64,000 bases of DNA from Rhynchopus euleeides (Eukaryota > Euglenozoa > Diplonemea > Diplonemida > Diplonemidae), in the NCBI GenBank assembly GCA_963210315.1, contig OY723298.1, forward strand, positions 1,302,001-1,366,000, read 5' to 3'. A program made the translations under genes and the position numbers. Shown here one piece after another: positions 20,727 to 31,335 of the stretch. How positions within the stretch are numbered: the first letter of the stretch is position 1; every line of letters starts with the position of its first letter. The notes beneath the pieces are model-generated. The model was not told the origin of the DNA, ran no database searches, and was given only the letters and a program-made list of their open reading frames with translations.

Positions 20727-23105
20727 ATGGCACAGTCGTACACACTCGGGTTCCCGCGCCTCGGGTCGAAGCGGCAGCTGAAGGCGGCGCTGGAGCAGTT
20801 CTGGGCGGGGCGGATCGGGGAGGGCGAGCTGCTGGCGGCACGCGACGAGGTGCTGGCGGAGGCGGTGCGGTCCCAGTGCGGGGCAGGGGTGTCGCGCATC
20901 GGGGTTGGGGACGCGACGCTGTTCGACCACGTGCTGGACTGGAGCGTGCGGTTCGGGCTGACGAGCAAGCGGTTCGACGGGACCGGGGCGGGCGGGTCCC
21001 TGGCACAGTACTTTGCACAGGCGAAGGGGGCGGGGCCGTGTGCGGCGCTGCAGCTGCTGAAGTACTTCGACACGAACTACCACATCCTGGTGCCCGAGAT
21101 CGACGCGAGCGTGACGGCGGCGGGGCTTGCCGAGGACGGGCACGCGACGTACTTCGCTGACTACGTGCATGTGGTGCGGCGTGCGGAGGCGGTGATCCAG
21201 GAGAAGGGTGCGGCTGAAGCAGCAGCAGTGCCGATTGTGCTGGGACCCGTGACGCTGGCACACGTCAGCAAGATCGCGGATGGCGGGCTGACGAAGACGG
21301 GGCTGGCGGCGGCGCTCGTCCCGCTGTACGCGCGGCTGTTCCGGGAGCTGCGTGCCAGCGGGGCGAGGGCGACGGAGGTGCAGCTGCACGAGCCGTGGCT
21401 GGCGACGTCGGGCGCTGACGGGGAGGCGGTGCTGGCGGCGGCGCAGCAGGCGCACGCACAGATCGCACGCGACGCACGGGCGTGCGGGTTCGCGGTGACG
21501 GTGTGTGTGCACCACGAGAGCGTGTCGGAGGCGGTGTACCGGATGCTGGTTGGGACGGAGGGGGTGGCGGGTGTGGCGCTGGACCTGTGCCGCAGCCGCG
21601 GTGCGGTGGCGGTGCTGCGGCGCGTGGGGTTCCCGGACCCGACGGAGACGAAGCGGCTCGTGGCGGGGGTGGTGGACGGGCGCAGCGTGTGGCGCAACGA
21701 GGAGCACGCACAGGCACTGCTGGCGGAGGTGCTGCGCGTGGTGCCGGCGGGGCGTGTGGACGTGGGGGTGTCGTGCTCGCTGCAGCACGTGCCGTACGAC
21801 GTGTCGGGGGAGGAGCTTGCCGTGCGTGGTGCGGACGGGGCTGTTGACGTTGCGGCGTCTGCTGCGCTGCAGGGGCGTGTCGCGTTTGCTGTGCAGAAGC
21901 TGGAGCAGCTGGTTGGGCTGGCACGTGGTGTGCAGGCAGCAGAGCAGCAGAAGCAACCGAAGCATGACCAGCAGCCGCAGTGGTGCGGGGAGGACAACGT
22001 GACCGTCACAAATGTGGACGAGGCCGAGCTGCGGCGGGCAGAGCCGTACAGCACACGGCGGGAGAAGCAGGTCACAGTGGACAGCCTCGGGACAAGCACA
22101 ATCGGGTCGTTCCCGCAGACGGCAGAGATCCGGCGGATGCGGCAGCAGCTGCGGACGGGGCAGGTGTCGGAGGCAGAGTACCGCACCTTCATCGAGCGGG
22201 TGATCGGGGAGAACGTTGCGCTGCAGCGGGACCTGGGGCTGGACGTGTTCGTGCACGGGGAGCCGGAGCGGACGGACATGGTGGAGTACTTCGCGGCACA
22301 GCTGGGCGGTGTGGTGGTGACGCGGGCCGGGTGGGTGCAGTCGTACGGGTCGCGGTGCGTGCGGCCGCCCATCATCCACGCCGACATTGTGCGGCACGGG
22401 GCGCTGACGGTGGCGGAGTACAGGCACGCGCAGAAGGTTGCCGGGGCGACCCCGGTCAAGGGGATGCTGACGGGCCCGGTGACGCTGCTGAACTGGTCCT
22501 TCTGCCGCACCGACATCCCGCGGTCGGCGCAGGCCGTGCAGCTCGCACGCGCCGTGGCTGCGGAGGTGGCGGACCTGCAGGCGGCGGGGTGCCGCGTGGT
22601 GCAGGTCGACGAGGCGGCGGTGCGCGAGCGGCTGCCGCTGAAGCGCGAGGACGAGGAGAGCTACCTGCGGTGGGCCGTGGACGCGTTCCGCCTCAGCACC
22701 GCGACGGCCGCCCCGGCAACGCACATCGCCACCCACATGTGCTACTCGTCTTTCGAGGACGCGGCGACGCTGGGTGCCATCGACGCCATGGACGCCGACT
22801 CGCTGCTGATCGAGAACTCGCGCGGCGGCAACGCCGTGCTGGGCGCCCTGGCGCGCTACGGGTACTCGCGCGACGTGGGGCTCGGGGTGTACGACGTCCA
22901 CTCCCCGGAGATCCCCTCCGTCGACACGCTCGAGGCACGCCTGCAGGAGATCATTGCCACGGTCCACCTCCCGCTGTCGCGCGTGTGGATCAATCCCGAC
23001 TGCGGGCTGAAGACGCGCCGCTGGGAGGAGGTGCTGCCTGCGCTGCGCAACATGGTGGAGGCCACCCGCAGGGTCCGTGCCACTGGTGTCCCGGTGCAGC
23101 CGTGA
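20727..23105 (+). CDS. metE: Cobalamin-independent methionine synthase
   Basis: The enzyme (5-methyltetrahydropteroyltriglutamate-homocysteine methyltransferase) makes methionine from homocysteine and the methyl group of polyglutamyl methyl-folate, without vitamin B12. The protein is 792 residues, close to the usual 750-790, in one exon. The N-terminal half starts MAQSYTLGFPRLGSKRQLK, a family hallmark. The C-terminal catalytic barrel has TSTIGSFPQT, HGEPERTDMVEYF and GPVTLLNWSF. The zinc ligands are all present: His670 and Cys672 (THMCYS), Glu696 (IENSRGG) and Cys759 (NPDCGL). A non-conserved Gln/Lys-rich linker of about 25 residues joins the halves. Third-position GC is extreme, which produces an 853-codon open frame on the opposite strand that is an artefact. 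A degraded piece of a metE gene lies at 31336-31626. Confidence 0.97.
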   Translation: MAQSYTLGFPRLGSKRQLKAALEQFWAGRIGEGELLAARDEVLAEAVRSQCGAGVSRIGVGDATLFDHVLDWSVRFGLTSKRFDGTGAGGSLAQYFAQAKGAGPCAALQLLKYFDTNYHILVPEIDASVTAAGLAEDGHATYFADYVHVVRRAEAVIQEKGAAEAAAVPIVLGPVTLAHVSKIADGGLTKTGLAAALVPLYARLFRELRASGARATEVQLHEPWLATSGADGEAVLAAAQQAHAQIARDARACGFAVTVCVHHESVSEAVYRMLVGTEGVAGVALDLCRSRGAVAVLRRVGFPDPTETKRLVAGVVDGRSVWRNEEHAQALLAEVLRVVPAGRVDVGVSCSLQHVPYDVSGEELAVRGADGAVDVAASAALQGRVAFAVQKLEQLVGLARGVQAAEQQKQPKHDQQPQWCGEDNVTVTNVDEAELRRAEPYSTRREKQVTVDSLGTSTIGSFPQTAEIRRMRQQLRTGQVSEAEYRTFIERVIGENVALQRDLGLDVFVHGEPERTDMVEYFAAQLGGVVVTRAGWVQSYGSRCVRPPIIHADIVRHGALTVAEYRHAQKVAGATPVKGMLTGPVTLLNWSFCRTDIPRSAQAVQLARAVAAEVADLQAAGCRVVQVDEAAVRERLPLKREDEESYLRWAVDAFRLSTATAAPATHIATHMCYSSFEDAATLGAIDAMDADSLLIENSRGGNAVLGALARYGYSRDVGLGVYDVHSPEIPSVDTLEARLQEIIATVHLPLSRVWINPDCGLKTRRWEEVLPALRNMVEATRRVRATGVPVQP

Positions 23106-24574
23106 GTGAGGTGCGCGTTGTTGTGTGGGGTCAGCCCGATGGTGCCCGACCTCTCCTGTTTGCAGGTGGCGTCGTATTAGGAGTAGTATCACAGAGTGTC
23201 CTTCTCGTTCTTCTTGTGTGCACTGAAGATATCCCACCTTTCACACACTTCCACACACTGCGTTAACCGTATCATAACACCTTCCTGCAGCGGTGTGATG
23301 TGTGCATCTTCCTTGCCTTTCTTGCAACGTTCCTTCTGCTGTTCTGCCTCTCTGCAGAACACCATTCTTTCTTTCATTGCCATTTGATTTGATCCAAGCC
23401 TGGTGTGCCTTTTGCTACGGCGAAGTTGATGGGGTGGAGTGGAGTGGTGTGGCGTGTGCACAGAGAGATGTGTTCTTCCAAAACACAATCGTGCCCCACG
23501 CAAGGGACGTGCCACAGCCACAACACACCACACCACCACAGCAGAACACCACACGACTCTCCTTCGCCACCAGGCTGTTGCTGTTGCTGTTGTTCATTTT
23601 CATTCACTTTTATTGCGTTTCATGACGGTGTGGCACTTGCCTTGCTCCGGAGGCACCACGCGCCTGCCCTGTGCGGTGCTGCTGTTGGCCCACCGGTGCG
23701 GCATTGCGACACCACCCCTCACACCACGGCTGTGCACCTGCCTGCATGCCTCTCTCGCGCTGCAGGCCTGGCGGCGCCCTCCACGCACACACAGTCGAGG
23801 AGCGACGCCCCCAGCGCTGACAGATGGCTACGAGCAGTGCACGTTGCCACCCCCCAATCACACAGCCTGCAGGACGGTGTCGCTCTTGACGTAGGCGCGC
23901 CCTGTTCACGGGCTGCGACGCGTCGCGACCCCATCCCGCTATCTGATGTGTCTTTTCTCCTTCCCCCCCCCCCCCCCATCCTGTTTTTCATGGATTGCCA
24001 CCTGTTGACCTGGGTTTAGAGCAGTTTTGGGCGGGTTGTGTGTGGCCAAAACTCGAGGATTGTTTCTTCAGGTGTACTTATTTGCCGTTCTATGTTTGGG
24101 AGACTCTTCACACTGCCACACTGTGCCAGCTGCGACATCCTGCTTAGCCGGTTTGCTCTACCTGCACTCAGAGTGAAGGCCCCCGTTTCTTGCTCTTTTG
24201 TTGAAACTGCCCCTGTCCCTCCCCTGTCCGTTCCCTCTGACAACCAGCGATGTCTCGTGTCCTTGCGCCCCTCGCAACACGCCACCGCCTCCCCTTTGTC
24301 GACCGGGCAGAGCACTCGCCACTGCCTCACCGACACAACCCAGGGGGGAGACACAGACAGCATACAAAGCAACACCACAGCAGCGGTGTACAGACAGCCC
24401 CCTTCCCCTTTCTCTCCACCCCCCTCACCCTTCTTGACCGTGCCACCCTTTCGGCCTTCTCCCCCCACTCCCCCCGCTGACTGAAAGCAATCGAGGGTGC
24501 GCCAGCCTTTGCTGCCCTTGCTCTGCCCCACGACACGCCACTCGCCACCAGCTGCCGTGTCCGCCCCCACTCGG
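23106..24574. other. Intergenic
   Basis: No supported gene; the open frames are Pro/His/Ser low-complexity. A C run lies at about 23965-23978. The acceptor CCACCAG (AG at 24550-24551) sits 24 nt before the next start codon. Confidence 0.6.
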
Positions 24575-25063
24575 ATGGGTGGCCCTACGGACGCTCCTCC
24601 CCCTGTGGCCGTTGCGCCTGACGTGGAGACGGCTGTGCCCGGTGCCAATCCGGCAGAACCTGCAGACCCGCAGCCGATGCGGCTTGTGCAGTACATTGTG
24701 GTGCGTGAGGATTTGGGGAAGACGCTCGGCTGGAGCATCGGATCCATCGCCACACAGTGCAGCCATGCCTCTGTCGCTGCCGTGTGGGAGTCGCGCGGCG
24801 ACGCGCTGACTGAGGCGTATCTGGCACCCGAGGCCATCAACTCGATGCACAAGGTGGTGCTGAAGTGTAAGAATGAGCTCGCCCTGCGCACCTTATCCGC
24901 TTCCCTCACCGACGCCTCTGTGCCGCACAAGCTCTGGCTGGAGCAGCCAGAGAATACACCCACTGCCGTTGCGACGAAGCCAGTCAACAAGGATGATGTG
25001 TCACACCTCTTCAAGAAGATGCAGCTGTACCGCGACCTGGTTGCGAAGAAAGGAAGTTCTTAA
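24575..25063 (+). CDS. PTRHD1-like protein (peptidyl-tRNA hydrolase 2 fold)
   Basis: 162 residues, one exon. I start at the ATG at 24575 because the frame upstream has only non-ATG starts. After a Pro/Ala-rich leader of about 30 residues comes RLVQYIVVREDLGKTLGW, then GSIATQCSHASVAAVWE, MHKVVLKCKNE, HKLWLEQPENTPTAVATKP and HLFKKMQLYRD. This order and the HKLWxEQPENxPT signature match the PTRHD1 (C2orf79) branch of the Pth2 family rather than canonical Pth2. The family fold hydrolyses peptidyl-tRNA, but activity of the PTRHD1 branch is not settled, so the substrate here is unknown. The length is normal for the branch. Confidence 0.88.
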   Translation: MGGPTDAPPPVAVAPDVETAVPGANPAEPADPQPMRLVQYIVVREDLGKTLGWSIGSIATQCSHASVAAVWESRGDALTEAYLAPEAINSMHKVVLKCKNELALRTLSASLTDASVPHKLWLEQPENTPTAVATKPVNKDDVSHLFKKMQLYRDLVAKKGSS

Positions 25064-25634
25064 CATCACCCTGGGGTTTGCCAGAAGGACAAAGAGGGGA
25101 GTTCGCTACGGTGCCAAGCGGCGCAATGTCTTCTGCATACCCCTTCGGAATCAGGGTGGAAGCGCAGGGAGTTGCCTGCTCCGCGTCTCTTAGGCAGCGA
25201 TCGCATCGAGTTGTGTCTTGTTGTGTTCCCACACGGGGTGGTTCGTCCCGCGGGGGTTGTATGTAAGGGTCCGGAAGGGGTGGGGGGGGTGGGGGGCGCT
25301 GTGTGCCTCACAACCACTGGTTGATTCCACAAACAGTGGTGCAGTCTCATGCATCCTAGAAATGACCCCCCCCCCCCACCCCCCTCACTCCTTCGCGGAT
25401 TTTGTGTGGTGATGGTGAGGGCTAGCACAGTACGAGGTTTTGTTCATCAGACGCAGGGTGGCAAGGTGATCTGCAATCCTCCTCCTGCACGAGCCAATAA
25501 TCTGGGCCGCCAGCCAACCCAGAGAGCTGAATTTAACGTGTGAACAGTGCCCCCCCCCAGTGATTTACCCCACCCACCCACACCACCTGCAGAAGGCACG
25601 GGGTTGCTATCGCTCCGCAGACACACCGGGCACA
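25064..25634. other. Intergenic; no J-domain exon found
   Basis: Searched for a J domain (HPD tripeptide in a helical context) that could belong to the chaperone gene downstream; none of the three forward frames holds one. A CCTGCAG acceptor candidate (AG at 25591-25592) lies 43 nt before the ATG. Confidence 0.65.
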
Positions 25635-27090
25635 ATGAACCCGCAAGACCTGTTCGGGATGATGGGCGGCATGGGGGGTGGCTTCCCTGCCGGGATGATG
25701 GGTGGCATGGGCGGCATGGGTGGCGGGCGGCGCCAAAGACGCGGCCGTGACATCGGTGTGCGTGTCCCTGTGAAGCTTGAGCTCCTCTACAACGGCGGTG
25801 TGGAGAAGGTGGACCTGCCGCAGACAGTGCTGTGCACCCAGTGCAACGGGACGGGTGCGAAGGACGCAAAGTCGCACGAATGTACCGACTGCCAGGGGCG
25901 CGGGTCCAAGATCCAGCGCCGCATGATTGGGCCTGGCATGGTGCAGCAGATGCAGGTGCCGTGCGACAAGTGCCACGGCGAGGGCAGCGCCCTGAAGGAT
26001 TCTGATAAGTGCAAGGTCTGCAACGGGCAGAAGGTGAAGGAGAACGAGCGCCAGCTGACGGTGGAGATCGACCCCGGCATGGAGGACGGGACCCAGATCC
26101 CCTTCGAGGGCGAGGGCGACCAGCACCCCGACATCGACATCCCCGGGTCCATCGTGGTGGTGCTGCAGGAGGCGGAACACTCTGTGTTCACGCGTGACGG
26201 TGACGACCTGATCCTGAAGAAGCAGATCACCCTGCAGCAGGCGCTGCTCGGGCTCTCGTTCGAGCTGGAGCACCTCGACGGGCGGAAGCTTCACATCAAC
26301 GCGCCCACTGGGTCCATCATCACCCCGGGCCAGCAGCTCTGCGTCAAGGGCGAGGGGATGCCCAAGACTGACATGCCCGGCAAGGGCGACCTCGTGGTGA
26401 TCTTCAGCATCGAGTTCCCCCGCACCGTGGCTGATGACCAGATTGAGTCCTTCAAGAAGAACCTCCCTGCAGGGCGCAAGGTCGACACCGACTTCCCGGT
26501 ATGCCTCTTCGAAACGTGCTGCACCTCCTCAGCCAAGGGCCAGCCAGCGCCAAACGGATCGCTGTTTTTTTTACCACAACAGGGAACCTGTCAGTGTCAA
26601 AAAGATAGTAGGCAGCGCTTGGGCAACAAATTCAACCTCCTCATCAGGCTGCGGAGTTGCTTTTGTTTTGCCCGGATTTGGCGCACAAACAAAACAAGCT
26701 TGCTTGTCACAGCGAAAGAGTCAGTGTGAGCGTACCCGCGCGCAGTGTATTTTGAGAGGGCAACACAAAACCACTTAATCACAGCAGCGCCCTTCACAGG
26801 GGCCACAACACACTGCCGCTCGTGCGCACAAACAAAACCCGGACTCTTTTTTTTTTGGCCGACAGTTTATTCCACCACAGTAAGGTTCACGAGTTCAACG
26901 CAGATTCTCTGCAATACCGCACACCACCACCACCACCACCACCCCACCACAGGCGGGCGAGGAGCCGGAGGAGTGCTTCATGGACGACTACACACCCGAG
27001 CAGTGGCAGAGCATGGGCACCATGGGTGACGAGGAGGAGGAGGACGCTGAGGAGGAGGGTGGCCACGGTGTCCAGTGCTCCCACCAGTAG
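25635..27090 (+). CDS. DNAJA-type (type I Hsp40) chaperone lacking the J domain, with C-terminal CaaX, two exons
   Basis: Exons are 25635-26498 and 26953-27090, with a phase-0 intron of 454 nt (GTATGC...CCACAG); 333 residues. It begins MNPQDLFGMMGGMGGGF, equivalent to the Gly/Phe-rich linker that normally follows the J domain. Next come the substrate domain and the zinc region with four CxxCxGxG-type repeats (CTQCNGTG, CTDCQGRG, CDKCHGEG, CKVCNGQK), then the second substrate domain with LLGLSFELEHLDGR. Exon 2 encodes an acidic tail ending GVQCSHQ. CSHQ is a farnesylation box like the CaaX of Ydj1/DNAJA2, so membrane association is likely. The J domain that stimulates Hsp70 ATPase is absent, and no exon for it exists back to the previous gene. 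It may bind clients without recruiting Hsp70 directly or pair with a J-bearing partner. Confidence 0.88.
26569..26692 (+). repeat. Dispersed ~125 bp repeat, copy B (intronic)
   Basis: Lies inside the intron of the DNAJA-type gene, about 70 nt after the donor, and matches copy A (19157-19281) nearly base for base. Without the insertion the intron would be about 330 nt. Confidence 0.8.
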
Positions 27091-29359
27091 ATGGGTGAGC
27101 TGGGTAGTGGAGAAGAGGCGAGGTGCTGATGTTGTGCAGGGGGGGGGGGGTGTGAGGCGTTGGGGGAGTGGAGTGGGGGGGAGATGGGCGGGTGGGGGTG
27201 GGTGGGTCAGACTCTGCGTAAGTGGGGGGGAAGGGGGGGGGGTGCGCGCGAGCCCCACCTACCCCCCACCCATTCCCCCCCCCCCACCCCCACCCCCGCA
27301 ACAAGTGAAGGGAGATCATCCCGTGTGATTCTCCCTTGGCTTCTCCTTCACTACCCCCCCCCCCCCCCGCAAAAAAAACCGTTTATCCTCTGTGTTTTTT
27401 TCACGGCTAGCCTTCTCAAAATTTCTAGTTTATCGGCAGAACAAGAAACAAATGGGGGAGGGAGAGGAGGGAGGAGGAGAGGGATGAGGGACGGGGGGGT
27501 CCCACCCCCCCCCGTCCCTCCCTCCCCCCCCCCCCCCCCCGTCCCCCCTCTGTTTCATGCGCGGATTTTTCATGCTCCGCGCAGGCCATACTAACCTTTG
27601 CTTGGGATAAGGGTGGTGAGGGAGGGTTATGGGTGGGGGGGGGGTCACTGGTGGCAGTTACGTCAGCCCTCTGTCCCTCCAGCATACTCCAGAGCTGAGG
27701 GGTCGGGGTGGGTGGCTGGGTGGGGGGAGAGAGAGAGAGTCAGGGGGGTTTCTTTGGGAAACCCCCCCCCCCCCCTATCTACCTTCTTCTTCTCGGAGAA
27801 TCAGTTTCTCTCTCCTCTACCTCTGTGGCTGTGTGCAACGCCTTCCATCTCCTGGCATGATGGGACACGTCACTGCCTGGTCGTATGGTACGTCAGGCTG
27901 GTGGTCATGTTCCAATGCCTTGGAAGGTAGCACCCCAGGGCTGGATATGGTTGGGGGTGGGGGGTGGGGGGGATGGAGTGCGGTGGGTTTGGTGGTGGGG
28001 GGGGGGTTAAATCCTTTTTTTACTTCCTATTCTGGTTTTCTATTTTGCTTATTGCCATGCCTTCCCCCCCCCCCCCTTCCAGCCCCCTCCCCCAGCAACC
28101 CCGCCCCGCCCCCCCCCCCCCCCGTTCTTACAGAGCAGCATCAGATCGCGGGGTGTGGAAATGGTAGGGAAAGAGCCCCCCCATCCCCCCACCCACCCCC
28201 CAATCCCAACCCTAACCCCCATCTCTTTAGTCCCCCCCCCCCGACCCCTGGCCCCTCACAGCCTCAGTTTTGACCGTCAGCATGCCCTTCTGTTCGTCAG
28301 CGTATAACAGTGTTTTTTGCCTTTTTTTGCTTGTGTCAGGGTTTAACTTGGTGGAGGGGGGGAGGGTTTTTTCGTTAAGGCCTCCAAGAAGCCAAAACGG
28401 GGAGTGGGTGGGGGGGGGTGACGGGAGGGGTGGGGGGGGTAAACAGATCTTCTTACCTAACAACCCTTCCCTCCCCCCCCCCCCCTCTCTCTCTCACCTA
28501 CCCCCCCCCAAGAACCAATTAAAACAGTCTCAGTCGCCGCGTCTTGATGTGGTCATTATTTTTTTTGGTGGAAAACATCCAAAGCAACTTCACAGCATAG
28601 AGGCTAAGTGTTTCCCGTAGTACTTGTTGGTATCTCGAAGAGCGGATTGAAGAAGTGTTCGGGAGGAGGTGGGAGAAGCGTGCCCCCCCCCTGGATTTGC
28701 CATCTCTTGTTTGCTAAGGTATCTTCACTGAAGGCAGGTGTGGTGCGCTGGGTGAGGGGTGGGGAGTCAGCAGCAGTGTGTGTGTGTGTGTGTGTGCGTA
28801 TGTTCTGTGGGTTGCAGTAGAGATCATATATCGAGAGCATGGGGGGGGAGGGGGGGGGGGGGTGAGGTATGAGCCCCGGGGCTCGGCGCTCTAGGCTGGC
28901 TGTAAAGTGGCACAGTGCTAAGGGTTCCCCCCCACTCCCCATTTTGTACCCTGGGTGCAGACCCCCCTTGCTCCCTCGATATGACGTATACTGCCCACAC
29001 ACGATTTTCACAGGCACAGAAAAGGAAACACCTCTCCCCACCCCCCGCGGAGAAGGCACAGGCAATGTTCGTCACCGGCAGCGGGGGTGACGACAAGCTG
29101 GCCCTGCCATCCCTGCTGGATGTCGAATCTAAAGAGGGGAGGTTATCGTTGATGTGGAGGCCTCAAGGGCATCGCCCACCGTGAGGGTGGGGCGGTTGCG
29201 TTTGGCGGCCTGTCGTGTCTGCTGTGCGATTTTTGGTGTGAGTCGCGCCGGAAGCGGCCAAAACAACAAGGTTTCGCGTCCTGGCGCCTCTGGGGAAGTC
29301 ACAGGAGCATTTACACTGTTCGCACACCGCCCTGTCATTTTCCCTCCAGGCGCAGGTCC
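27091..29359. other. 2.3 kb low-complexity intergenic stretch
   Basis: No gene seen. It is dominated by alternating poly-G and poly-C tracts (for example 27520-27540, 28105-28122, 28836-28861) and a (GT)n microsatellite at about 28777-28796. Open frames here are homopolymer artefacts. Confidence 0.6.
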
Positions 29360-30486
29360 ATGCACCGACACGGGGTCCGCCATGCAATGGCGCATGGACA
29401 CTTCTGGTTTCAGGGAGGCACTCGAAGCGTAGGCCGGAAGCTTATCTCCGGTATGCAACGAAGCTGGTCGTCAGATGCACCTGTCAAGAGGCTCGTTGTG
29501 GACGCCTTCTCATTCGGCCTCTGCTCGACACTATATCACTTCCATCACACCGCACTGCTCCCCCAACCACAGGTGTCTGCCCGCCACCGAGAGACGAGTG
29601 CACAGTGGACGTTGACCCGGCGTGCCAGCCCCATCTGGATGACCTGCACAGCGGTCGCAAGAAATTGTGGGAGGTGCCGCTGTGGGTGTCGAACAAGGAG
29701 GATCTTGCCAACGCTGTTCGGGACGGTCCTGATGATTGCCTCAAACTTGCAGACAGTACGGTGAAGGCCGACCGTGAAATATGTCTCGCAGCCGTGAAAC
29801 AGTGGGGCCACGCCTTCGAATATGTCAGCGAGTCTCTGAAAGCTGATCGAGCATTTTGTCTTGCAGCTGTGCACCAGAACGGCTGTGTCTTGGAACATGT
29901 CAGTGAGTCCCTGAAGGCTGACCGAGAAATATGTCTCATGGCTGTGCAAGAGTGGGGCCATGCTTTGAAATTCGTCCATCCCTCCCTGAAGGCTGATCGT
30001 GAAATCACTCTCGCAGCGATGCAACAGGCTGGCGATGCCTTCTATGCCGTTCACCCCTCCCTGAGGGCCGATCGCGAAATCTGTCTCGCAGCTGTGCAAC
30101 AGTTTGGCGACGTCTTTGCCTATGTCAGCGAGTCCCTGAAAGCCGATCGGGAATTTTGTCTCGCAGCTGTGCAAGAGTGGGACGGTGCCTTTGCACATGT
30201 CAGCGACTCCCTGAAGGCCGATCGGGAATTTTATCTCGCAGCTGTTCAACAGAACGGCGATGCCTTACGGTGCGTCAGCGACACTCTGAAGGCCGATCGT
30301 GAAATATGTCTCGCAGCTGTGCAACAGAAAGGTACTGCCTTGATGTACGTCCATGACTCCCTGAGGGCTGATCGTGAACTCAATCTCGCTGCGGTGCAAC
30401 AGAACGGCGATGCCTTGAAATACGTCCACCCCACACTGCTGGCCGACCCTGAAATCAATCTTGCAGCGGCGCAACACCGTCGTTAA
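29360..30486 (+). CDS. DUF4116 repeat protein 3 (no UBL), two exons
   Basis: Exon 2 (29573-30486) holds the repeats but has no ATG before them. A GTATGC donor at 29451 and an ACCACAG acceptor ending 29572 join it in frame (phase 1) to an exon starting at the ATG at 29360, giving 334 residues. From residue about 94 there are ten near-identical 25-residue units, for example LKADREICLAAVKQWGHAFEYVSES, with the invariant core ADRE..LAAVxQ; the last is partial. At DNA level this is a 75 bp tandem repeat starting at 29761. The region before the repeats (KKLWEVPLWVSNKEDLANAV) looks like two decayed units. Unlike the genes at 11323 and 19375 I see no ubiquitin-like domain. Repeats are far more uniform than in those genes, so the array is young. 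The first exon is the weaker part of the model. Confidence 0.75.
29761..30486 (+). repeat. 75 bp coding tandem repeat
   Basis: Ten units in strict 75 bp register (29761, 29836, 29911 and so on), each encoding one 25-residue DUF4116-type helix pair. No indels break the register. Confidence 0.9.
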
Positions 30487-31039
30487 ACCAGCCGGGGCCT
30501 TCCCTGTGTCGCTGTGTGTCAAGGTGTGTGGGCCACAAAAGGTGCCCGGTGGTTTTAGGCATCCTCTCTCCACCCCCTCTGGAAGCACAAAGGTTTCAGC
30601 AACGTCATCTCTGCATGCCCTCTGAAGTGATGATCAGGGATGGTCGACGGACCCACACCCGTTACCCTTTTTGGCGGAGTTTATTTTATTGTCGCTTCAT
30701 TTGTATCAGTTCGCGTGCGGAGGGGCTGGAGTGGGGAACAAAGAGGCACAAATCCTGCTGTGAGCTGTGCGGTGTTTCCCCTCAGCCCCCCCTTCCAACC
30801 TGACGTATTGCAAGTGGTAGTAAAACATAACGTGATAGATCGCCCGCCCTTCCCTGACCTCACGGCTCCCCCCTCCACCTCTGGTGATCAAACGGGTTTG
30901 TGGTGTAGCCTCCCCCGAAACATCGCGTCCCACCACCTCACGGAGTCTCTCATACCGCAAGAGTGGGGGTTTCGAGAAGTCTGCTCCACACACCACCGCA
31001 CGCACAGGGGAGGGGGACATCGCTGCTAGAGGTGCCGGT
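30487..31039. other. Intergenic
   Basis: No gene seen. The acceptor CGCACAG (AG at 31006-31007) lies 33 nt before the start of the small membrane-protein gene. Confidence 0.6.
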
Positions 31040-31264
31040 ATGGTCCGCCACAGCCGCAGCGGCAAGGATGACAACACGATGCGCCTTGCCCTGACGCTGG
31101 TGTCTGTGTTCCTCGGGATTATCTGTATCATGGCGTTTGTCTGGAAGCGGTTCTGGTCCCCCGTCACGGCGTACCGGCACCATCTCGACACCGGGGACCC
31201 GCTGCCCCGCGGCTTCATGCGCAACGTGAGGTCGAACAGCAAGCCGGGCCATGTCACGGTGTGA
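31040..31264 (+). CDS. Small single-pass membrane protein, hypothetical
   Basis: 74 residues. A basic N-terminus (MVRHSRSGKDDN) is followed by one strong transmembrane segment, about residues 15-35 (MRLALTLVSVFLGIICIMAF), then a WKRFW boundary and a basic soluble tail ending KPGHVTV. The charge pattern and compact size suggest a real small membrane protein, for example an assembly or respiratory accessory subunit, but I do not recognise a family. Support is the spacing from the CAG acceptor, the clean hydrophobic span and the coding-like composition. It lies on the same strand as its neighbours. Confidence 0.6.
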   Translation: MVRHSRSGKDDNTMRLALTLVSVFLGIICIMAFVWKRFWSPVTAYRHHLDTGDPLPRGFMRNVRSNSKPGHVTV

Positions 31265-31335
31265 GCAGTGATGGTGTGATATTGTTGTGAAGTTGCAGCA
31301 CATTCTCGGGTGTGTGGAGCCCTCCAGCCGCAGTA

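Noticed and set aside
20676..23237. 853-codon open frame on the minus strand
   Set aside because: Exact antisense of metE; arises from extreme third-position GC and has no recognisable protein features.
24016..25014. 332-codon minus-strand frame
   Set aside because: Overlaps the PTRHD1-like gene in antisense; no motif.
29761..30486. Regular 75 bp repeats considered as a CRISPR-like array
   Set aside because: No unique spacers; the repeats are contiguous and encode a continuous solenoid protein.
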